DNA from: Pseudoscleropodium purum
Taxonomy: Eukaryota; Streptophyta; Bryopsida; Hypnales; Brachytheciaceae
Direction of reading: 5' to 3'
NCBI GenBank assembly: GCA_963969395.1
Contig: OZ017797.1
Location: forward strand, 1,116,001 to 1,180,000
DNA length: 64,000 bases
The position numbers were made by a program, and so were the translations under genes. Below the pieces are notes generated by a model. That model was not told where the DNA came from. It did not search any database and saw only the letters and a program-made list of their open reading frames with translations. Positions 55,994-64,000 of the stretch are shown here, piece by piece. Position 1 is the first letter of the stretch, and every line of letters starts with the position of its first letter.

Positions 55994-58900
55994 ATGGTGG
56001 CCAAACCAACGGGGGATTTTTCTCCTTGGTTTAGTGTGCAAGAGGGTGGTAAAGTAAAATGTAGGCTTTGCAAAGCGAGCATGTCAAGGAAGCTCAGCCG
56101 TATGTTCAGCCACTTAGGCTATTCTGGGCCTGAAGGTGTACGTGATAAAGGGGTGAGCCTTTGTCCACGATTATCAATGGCAGTTCGAGATTTATTTTGG
56201 CATTGCAAAGGAGTTTTTCCAAAACGCGTTGTAATGGACAATGTGGATGACAACCCTGGCCCTTCAGATGTTCAAGAGTTTTCGGCCGGAAAGGCTGTGT
56301 TGCATTCTGACTACGAAGATTCTTGTCCAGCGTTCAAAGAATTGGTATCAATGGTATGTGCCACAACTGAAATGACTTTGAGTACGGAAGCTTCTGGTGA
56401 ACGTGAAACCCCGAGGGCATCAAGTTCTAGGCCTCAGAGGCAAGGCAGCTTAGTGAATGGGTTTGAAGAAGGTCATAGACGCAAATTACATTCAGTGTGG
56501 GCAAATTTTTTTTATTCGGCGAACATACCATTTTCCGTGGCTCGAAATCCAGCTTTTAAAGAAGCAGTGAAGAAAATGGCTGCATTCGGTAGGCCATACA
56601 TTCCTCCCTCATACCACGACCTTCGGTACAAATTGTTGAATGAGGTGAAGACCAACATTCAGACACAGTTGAATGCACGGACCGAAGATAGCATTTGAAA
56701 ATTTGGAGCAACATTGTCCATTGATGGATGGAGCTCCGTGACTAATCGACCTCTCATCAATGTCATGCTTGTATCATCCGCAGGTGAAGAATTTCTTGGA
56801 TCTGTGGATACAAGTGATTGTGAAAAAAATGCGGAATACTTGATAGCTGTGTTGGAAAAGTTCATTGAACAAGTGGGGTCCAAGAACGTCGTGTTAATAA
56901 CTACGGATAATGCTCCCGTGAATCCGTCCGCATGGAATGTAATATCTGCAAAATATCCTCATATTTTTTACCAAGGGTGCGTGGTACATGCATTGAATTT
57001 GTTGTTGAAGAATTGGGCTGCACAGAAATGGATTGCTTCCAAATTGGATAAAGGAGTTCTTGTAGCTAAATTTATCAGGAAGAGACATATGCCTCTAGCT
57101 CTATTGTGAAAGTATTCGTCAAATCTTGGTCTCTTGATGCCTGGGGATACAAGGTTCGCCTTTAAATTTATCATGATGAAGCATTTGACAAAATTGAGAG
57201 GAGCATTGGAACAAACGGTGGTAGATCCGCAATGGGTTGAGTATGTACATACTCTCAAGAAGAAACGTGGAGCCAAAGTCCAACCAAAAGACTTGACCTT
57301 AGCGGTGAAGAAAATTGTTCTTGATGACCATTTTTGGAATCGGTCCATCAATTATGTGGAGATGGTTGAACCAATCATATGTGCACTTTGCGATTTGGAT
57401 TCAAAATCACCATGCATGGGGAAGGTGTTGCATATCATGAGGAAGTTAGAGAAGCACGTGAACGGATTACAAAGTCTACCATTTTGTTTGCTAAAAGAAC
57501 TTGCAATTCCATTGGTACAGTCTTTTTATGCCCAAAGAAGAATGGTGGACAACGATCTCCAATCAGCCGCAGCTCTTTTGAATCCATACCTTCTTCATGA
57601 CAAAGAGCTAGCGGATGACACAGATGCAATGTCAGGATGTAAGAAAGTTTTGGAGAGAATATGTAAACCGGATGAATATGCAGCAGTGGTAAAGGAATTT
57701 GTAGCTTTTCGACACAAGGAACCTCCATTCCATAATATGTTGAATCCGGGAGATCAAATGTTGTCCGCACATGCTTGGTGGGATTTTGAAGGTGCATGTG
57801 GCAAGTTTATAGCTCCATTAGCGAAGAGGATATTGGCTCAACTGGTGTCATTATCTTCATGTGAACAGAATTGGAGCAACTATTTTTTTGTTCACAACAA
57901 ATCTCGAAATAAATTCAAGCCGAAGAGAGCAGCGGATTTGGTGTACGTGTATACCAATTCCAAAGTGTTAAACGCATCGAAGGAAAAAGATGAAAAAAAA
58001 GGGTATAATGATAATGTGGATCTGATGGAATCAGAGGATTCAGATAGACCGACGTTAGAAGACGATGATGATGAGGATTTGGAAAGGGCCCTTTCAGCTG
58101 TAGATGGCGGAGATGACTTCAATCATACGACAGCATGGGGAGATGAAGACGTTATGGAAGGCTTTCCCGATTTGGTGAATGATACGCATGATTATCATCT
58201 AAACCGCAAGGATGTCGTTCCCGACAATGCAAACGATGCATATACCTTTTGTGAAGACGAGGACAATGTAGAGGTACAGGAGAATCTACCTTCTTTAACT
58301 GCATATTGCAATGGAATGGGATTCTTGAATAGCAAAAACATTCTATCGGAAAAGGCAAACGCTATTGCCAAAGAGGTGAAAATCAATGAGAATGCTATTG
58401 GTGATGATGGAAGAAATGAAGAAGTTTTAATTTCTCAATCTCCATCTGTGGCATTAAATGTAGTGCAAGGAAACAACAAAAGAGAAGATGTGGTCATGGA
58501 GGTGGACGTTTCAAAAGATGTGGGCAACAATAGTGGTGATGAGGGGGAACCAAATATTGCGGTACAAAAAAATAATGATTCACTTGGGATGGCAGTCACA
58601 AATTCGGCAATTGTGAAAAGTAATAAAGGAAAAGAGCCAATGAAGTCAATTTTTGAAGTACCGAGATCTAGTGCTCTTCCACCAATACCGTTGAAGTCTG
58701 TTAGCATACGATTGAATGATTCTCAGAGCTTTGAATATGGAAAACGCCTAATGAACATTTCCAAAGAAATTTCTACAAGCGGTAATCTACGGAAAGTAGC
58801 GTCATCACCTACAAGCCTAAGTGAAACGGATAGTGATCGGATGCCATTGACATCTTTGCGTGCTCACATTTTAGCAAAAGGAATGGTGCAAGAACCGATC

Positions 58901-59350
58901 AAATCAACAAACGGCACTCTATTACTTCAAAAGAAAGCCAAAGTGGAGATAACCGTTCATAGACATGTCGACCCTACATCGAGATTGATGGTTCAAGAAT
59001 CGAGTAACGTGAAAGCGAAAAAAGAAATGCAACCTTTTGCTATCTCTCCAATGAAGAATAGAACCCCTCTTGATGAAAATGTTGCTACTTTGTCAAATAG
59101 GAAGAAAAGAAAGGTTCCTATTCAAAAAGCCTTTAATCGTTCTGTCAAAGTAAAAAAAGAAAAATTAAATTCAAAAGAAGGGAGTAAACCTACTTTGAGA
59201 GAAGACTTGAAGGAGACAACGATACTTGATTCCAACAATGAAGATGACTCCGACAATGAAGATGACTCCGATAATGAAGATTTTGAACGGAGAGCTGTAG
59301 GAGAGAGTAGTGGGGCTGAGGTTAGAGGAGATGTGGATTGGCGTCCATAG
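55994..59350 (+). pseudogene. hAT transposase (E3 copy) with two in-frame TGA codons
   Basis: Collinear with 2958-6314 at a constant offset of 53036, including both TGA codons (56696 and 57107). In the last 738 residues I see only two amino-acid differences: Arg to His near 58130 and Ser to Leu near 59196. Both are CpG transitions (CGT to CAT, TCG to TTG) relative to E1. Domains: BED-like finger, DUF659, hAT dimerisation region, then the long acidic tail with NLS-like motif and SDNEDD repeats. Shared stops in two independent insertions mean the elements were copied after the stops arose, so another source provided the transposase, or the stops are read through. Confidence 0.88.
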
Positions 59351-59699
59351 GAATTGTGGAGATGTGAATTTAGATGTTTGATTGTTTAGTTGCTCATGAT
59401 ATATGGAGCTCATGTTGACAAATGACAATGGTTTATTCAATCATTTTATTATAAAATTGTTTGTTTATTGATGATATACATCTCGTTGGATTTTAAAGTG
59501 ATTTTGTTTCTAAATCAAAATGAAATTCAACAAAAAAAATTAAAAATATATTTCATATTTTAGCTTTTACATAAATAGTGATATACAACTCTATTGAATC
59601 ACAATTGCAATATAAGAAAAATCAAAATCAAAATGACTTCACTCTCAATCTCTCATTGGTAAAAACAATCAAAACAAAAAACCCAAAACGGGTTTTCTA

Positions 59700-59839
59700 A
59701 GCCGCCCCGCGCGTCCGCCCCGCCCGGCCGCCCCGCCTTCCGACGGCGGGAGGGACGCTGCGTCCGCTAACGTCCATGCGTCCGGACGTCCGGAAAACGG
59801 ACGCTATTTTGGGGCGGACGTAGAGATTCGTCAACCCTG
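59700..59839 (+). repeat. 3' terminal region of E3
   Basis: Subterminal GC block and the conserved 3' end GGACGTAGAGATTCGTCAACC followed by CTG, then the CTTGACAA duplication. Confidence 0.85.
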
Positions 59840-60395
59840 CTTGACAACCCTACATCACAATATCACCAGTAACAATTTCCATATCTTAAACCCTAGAGCC
59901 GGTGCCTTGTCTCTACGAAGTGACAAAAATAAGGTAAGAGAGCGCACCAAGCACCCGTACAATCTCTACTATGCTCCTACCATCATCTGAGATGGGAAGC
60001 ACATGGGCAACACATGTTGTTAGCTTCTTCAACTCCTTGACCACACCATTGAATGCCGTTCCGCTTGCATTGCATAACCATCGGAGCTCTATTTTTCAAT
60101 TGTGTGCTACAAGAACCACAAATTCACTTCCGCATTGAACAATTCCATTAAACAACAATAGTCTCCAAGTGTACACATCCCTAGATTACCGGAAAACAAA
60201 GCGTACTTGTTCTCCTACTTTCAACACTTTGGACCCATTTAAATCATTGCATGTCTACCTAGTTATAGCTTCAGAATAGAAATAATTAAAAATAGAATCA
60301 ATGCAAGGCGATCAGAAACACAATTGCCAAACTACGAGGATGCAAATGATACATTTTTGTATCCACAAACAAATCTATCTTACCAAATTACGCAC

Positions 60396-60645
60396 CTGAG
60401 AAGACGAGCATGGATGGCCCGCGGACTTGCACATCCACATGCACCTCAGATTGGTCCACAAGACTAGAAATATCCCCATAGTGCACTGTATTGCCCTCAT
60501 ACTGCAACGCCGTCATGGCTACCGCTGCCCCAACTTTCCTTATTCTGTCATCAGCAACATACAATTGCCATTGTAACTTCCCTGGGCTCCTCCTCTTCCT
60601 CTTCTTTTCATTCTCCACCAAAGTAGCAAAAGCAAAGGCAGGTAA
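60396..60645 (-). CDS. Possible exon of an unrecognised host gene
   Basis: Minus-strand frame beginning before VENEKKRKRRSPGKLQWQLY and continuing to VQVRGPSMLVFSG, ending at a good donor (CAG/GTGCGT at about 60396). Further possible exons lie downstream on the same strand (about 60180-60245: NGSKVLKVGEQVRFVF, ending in a GTAATC donor). I do not recognise the protein. The 5' end and full structure are unresolved; a splice-junction search or transcript would settle it. Confidence 0.35.
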
Positions 60646-60872
60646 AAAAAAGCTCGAATAGTGGTCGTGCTACAAGAAGGAGCTATGGTGCATGATCATT
60701 GGGAACATGTCCATTCATTGCCTAACACTTCCCAAGCTCTCCCTTATTTTACTCACGCTCCTTTACCCTTTTTCTCCAATTCTCTCACACCAAAGCGCTT
60801 GGCATCCATTGGCATCCCCACCTTTTTGTGCCAATCAAGGGAACCATTTTACAAGCAAATTTCATGAAATTG

Positions 60873-61087
60873 CACTATAAGAAACCCACGTTTTAGGTGA
60901 CAAGCCTAATTTTTTAAACGGATGTTAAGTAACATCCAATGCAACAAATTCATGTTTTTATGTCAACAAAATGTCCAACATAACATCATTGTTGACATAA
61001 AAAGATGAGTTTGTTGCATTAAACGTCACCTAAAATCTGTTTATAAAAGTTAAGGCTCGTCACCTAAAACATGGGTTTCTTATAGTG
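60873..61087. mobile_element. 215-bp CACTA-type MITE
   Basis: Near-perfect inverted repeats of about 34 bp: CACTATAAGAAACCCACG at the left and its complement at the right (ATGGGTTTCTTATAGTG, one difference in this part), with TTTTAGGTGAC following. The flanking triplets TTG and ATG differ by one base (CACTA elements duplicate 3 bp). It is mostly palindromic. Confidence 0.8.
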
Positions 61088-61394
61088 ATGTGCACCAAAA
61101 CTTACCTTGTTCTGATTGGCTGTGCGTCAAAGCAGCATATTTGAGTGGTTGGAGTGTTGATGGAATGGGAACAACTAGCTAATTGGATTTGTGAAGGAGG
61201 TGTAATACATTGATGGAAGCGAATTGAAGTGGGAGCGACGAATCTAGGAGAGAATCAACTTCGAGGTGGAGGATTCACAAGCAAAGATCAAGAGCATGGT
61301 AGTCTAGTAGGAATTTCATGTACAGGGAGCACATGCACTCTAGGTTGACTCCAAGTACATGCCAAGATAGAAGGTCCATCGAATCTAAATTTGA

Positions 61395-61666
61395 CAAGGT
61401 TGACAGGACGTCCGGACGCGGACGTTGTGTCCACAGTGTCCACTGACAATCGCGGACGCCGTCCGCCCTGTCCGCCCCGCCCGTCCCGCCTCGTCCACCC
61501 CGCCTCGTCCACCCCGCCCCGTCCGCCCCGCCCCGCCCCACCCTGTCCGCCCCGCCTGTCCGCCTTCCGAGGGTGGGAGGGACGTTGCATCCGCTGGCAT
61601 ACGAACGGACGGACGTCCGGGTTACGGACACCTTTTTCGGGCGGACGTAGAGATTCGTCAATCCTA
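61395..61666 (+). mobile_element. 272-bp non-autonomous hAT element (MITE) with 8-bp duplication
   Basis: Starts CAAGGTTGACAGGACGTCCGG and ends GATTCGTCAATCCTA, flanked by AAATTTGA on both sides (61387-61394 and 61667-61674). It consists of the terminal GC blocks of the large hAT family with CCGCCTCGTCCACC tandem motifs in the middle. The GC-rich ORFs across it are not genes. Confidence 0.9.
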
Positions 61667-61674
61667 AAATTTGA

Positions 61675-62804
61675 ATTCCCTAGTATTTAAGTTGAAGCTA
61701 AGGTTTCAATACACCATCCTCTTTAGTCTCCAATTGGAATGAAGTGCTACTCACCATTGAAGACAAACTTCATTTTTAAGATAAAGGTACATTGAAGTTG
61801 TAAAGTGTGGGGATTTTCACTTAAAATTTTGGGAGGGATGCATAACATTCTTGAATAAATCTAATAGTACTCCTTACAAACTAAATCTGGTGCCCCTATG
61901 AACTTCTTGACATAAAGGGTAGTCTTGTAGATGTGGCAGGTAGTTACTTGCTATCTATACTTTGAATTCTTATGTTTGTTTACTATGTTTTGTTTTTCCA
62001 AATTCATAATTCAAGCCTATTACCTAAATAAAGGTTTGGGATATATACAATTTCATACTAGTATGTACAATATATATCATAATACATATGATATAAAAAG
62101 AAAAACTTTAAACATCTATACTTTAAAGTTTCAAAACTTTAAAACAAAAAATATAAACCTAAATGTTGAAACTAAATATAGAAAAGAGTTACCATAACTT
62201 AGAAGACTTTGTAATATTCTATTAGGATATGCTATTTCTTTACCTATTTTGTTCCTATTTTTCTCCCTATATTGTTCCATGCCTTTAAAAATTATGAAAC
62301 ATAATATAGAGTGGGATTTGGATCTAATTAATTAATGATTTGTGTTGTCTATAATGACAAACCAAAATTAGGTACACATTGGAGATTTACTCCATAATCC
62401 CATGCATAATGGAATATGAGGCCATAATCTTGAAACAAGCCTCATAGAACAGTCACACACCAACTCTCACTACTCCATTCAGTGCAATTGTGATGGACAA
62501 GGATGCAATAAATTCATCTCAGCAATATGAATCTCCAAAACAAACATGAGAATATCAAATCATGTAATTTTTTAATTGGGAAAGGTAAAGCTATAGTTAT
62601 AGAGATAATGAGCACGTTATTCCAAGGATATTTCCAACCTTCTTATGGGTGCTAAAATAGCATCTATCTACTATATAGTACTAAGAAAAATTGATCCATG
62701 TACGAGCCTAAAGTCGACAAGCACTAAGACAGTGAAGACACCGTTGTGCATTTATGCTGACCACTCCACTGCAAGGCAAACTTCCAGGACTCAGCCAACA
62801 TGGG
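61675..62804. other. AT-rich intergenic region downstream of SEN54
   Basis: About 1.1 kb without a supported gene; presumably includes the 3' untranslated region of the minus-strand SEN54-like gene. Confidence 0.6.
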
Positions 62805-64000
62805 CTATGGAAGGCAGGGAAGCTCAACAACATCGAAGGAGTAAATCGAGACGTGATCACAAATGACTGAAGCAAACTTCACTGGTTTGCCCTCAATTGA
62901 TTGCTCCAACACCCGTACTTGAGATTGACGTGGTGGACAAACACTGCATGCATAAAGTCAAAGCAATAGCGTAAGACATAGATCAAACACACTAAGCAAA
63001 CGAGAGAGAAAACACGTGTCATAGGGATACAATCTCCATACCTAGAGGTGCACAAGCTGAAATATGGAAACCCTGGATTGGATTTCTTAAACCGTGCGTT
63101 TGGAAGATATATATCATACATTAGCTTCAATTTTGAAGTGCAGCTTTCACTAGCTTGCATCTCACCAGATGTCGAAACCTTCCCTACTACTTGGAATGAT
63201 GATATGGCTGAAACATCTGCATAATCACAAATTCAGTGGAGGTTCAATTATCTCAAAAGTTATCAAGAACATGTTAACCTGTAAGTGCCCATATGGCTGA
63301 ATGAGGCCAGCTCCAATATGCATAGAAGCTAAAATAAGCCATTCACCAAGGCTCAAGTAAAATAACAAGATGTGCCAAAAGAAAAAAGGAATCATGCCTT
63401 ACATTTGTTTACAATAGAAATAAGTTTTGGAAATTAACCCCTAAAGGACCATGTGACCGTTCAATGTACACAAGGGGTACTTGCACATGAAGTCGATTTC
63501 TGTCAAATGTTCCCAAAATTTTGACACAGTCTAAACATGTACCCCTTGATGGGAGTATGATTTGTTCCCAATTGAGTGCCCGGATCAAAACTTATAAGCT
63601 GCCCTAAACTCATTTGACAAATTTTGGAAATGATTTAAAAGTAGAAATACAAATATTTTGGAAACTAATAAAAACGACTATTAGCTTCCGAAGCGGATTT
63701 TCTATTTTAAAATTAGTGGTCAATTAGAAACATCAAAAAACCATCTGGCTGAACCATACGAACAAGGTCATCCGCCGGAACTTTCAAAAGCATTTTGCAA
63801 ATGGAACTTACCAACCACAGTTTCAGAGCTGGATGCAATTTCTGGTTCAACCCTCGGAGAACAGACTTGAGTTGAAGTTCCACAGGCTTGGTCATTATGC
63901 TGTGCACCACCCGATACTTTCACATCAGCAAGTTGGCCACTTAGGTTTTCCACTTGTGCAGTCAGCATCGAAGGTCGCTTCTTCGGTAAAGTCCACAGCA
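62805..64000 (-). CDS. SEN54: tRNA-splicing endonuclease subunit SEN54-like, C-terminal exons (gene runs off the window)
   Basis: Three minus-strand exons with consistent phases: from beyond the right edge to 63812 (donor GTAAGT), 63216-63042 (acceptor TGCAG, donor GTATGG) and 62943-62805 (acceptor TGCAG, stop TAG at 62805). The first visible exon is low-complexity (VENLSGQLADVKVSG onward). The second holds YDIYLPNARFKKSNPGFPYF and the third EGKPVKFASVICDHVSIYSF. These match the C-terminal pattern of SEN54/TSEN54 (a D-x-Y...F-K/R-K-S/x-N-P-G-x-P segment, then G-x-P-x-K/x-F-A...I-x-F/Y-S-F). SEN54 is a structural subunit of the nuclear endonuclease that removes introns from pre-tRNA. All frames are open, unlike the transposon genes, which supports a functional host gene. 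The N-terminal domain is outside the window. Confidence 0.7.

Larger units (their letters stand above)
49984..59839 (+). mobile_element. Complete 9.9-kb hAT element E3 with transposase and kinase-like gene
   Basis: Begins TAGGATTGACATGACGTCCGG and ends ATTCGTCAACCCTG, with CTTGACAA on both sides (49976-49983 and 59840-59847): an exact 8-bp duplication, so both ends are secure. Order: 5' GC block, kinase-like gene (minus), GC block, AT-rich leader, GC block, transposase (plus), 3' GC block. Compared with E2R it lacks gene B (the two GC blocks are fused near 52440) and has transposase in place of gene A. Its transposase half is nearly identical to E1. With both ends and a transposase frame it has the layout of an autonomous element, but the transposase contains two TGA codons. 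Confidence 0.93.

Overview
The window is nuclear DNA of a land plant. Evidence for this: a spliced tRNA-splicing endonuclease subunit (SEN54-like) gene with GT..AG introns at the right edge, TTTAGGG-like telo motifs, CACTA and hAT transposons, LTR-like elements, a LINE fragment and a candidate tRNA-derived SINE. I cannot name the species. Nearly all of the window is mobile-element sequence. The only convincing host gene is SEN54-like (62805-64000, minus); a possible second host exon lies near 60400-60640.

The dominant component is one family of very large hAT elements. They have CAGGGTTGAC/TAGGATTGAC termini, 8-bp target-site duplications (TSDs) and GC-rich blocks built from GTCCG/CCGCC motifs. 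E1 (1-6821, 5' end outside the window) carries a transposase. E2L (6822-11546, 3' part only) carries gene A. E2R (17722-31455, 13.7 kb, reversed, TSD ACTAGAGG) carries gene A, gene B and a protein-kinase-like gene. E3 (49984-59839, 9.9 kb, TSD CTTGACAA) carries the kinase-like gene and the transposase. Two short deletion derivatives (14029-14329 and 61395-61666) have the same ends and 8-bp TSDs. Each long gene sits just downstream of a GC-rich block plus a TATA box. Transposase and gene A read toward the 3' end; gene B and the kinase read toward the 5' end; a ~2.3-kb AT-rich spacer separates the two groups. The family therefore looks like a modular transposon platform.

E2R sits in the reading frame of a CACTA (TNP2-type) transposase: 16873-17721 continues at 31464-34794. 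A 4,967-bp segment spanning this hAT/CACTA junction is present twice in inverted orientation (7429-12395 and 16873-21839) around a 4.5-kb spacer. I saw no mismatch between the arms, so this is a potential hairpin-RNA locus, a very young rearrangement, or an assembly artefact.

31464-36101 is the rest of the CACTA element. 36198-37500 is a LINE fragment. 39486-43566 is a multi-exon, nonsense-riddled gene ending in an FCP1/HAD phosphatase-like domain. 43798-48912 is an LTR-like element with a gag-like/coiled-coil ORF; its deletion derivative interrupts the E2R kinase at 28325-30002.

A shared signature runs through these elements: long frames stay open apart from isolated stop codons. Most of these stops are explained by C-to-T or G-to-A changes (CGA, CAA, CAG, TGG), and several are confirmed by comparing copies. 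This fits decay of methylated transposons.
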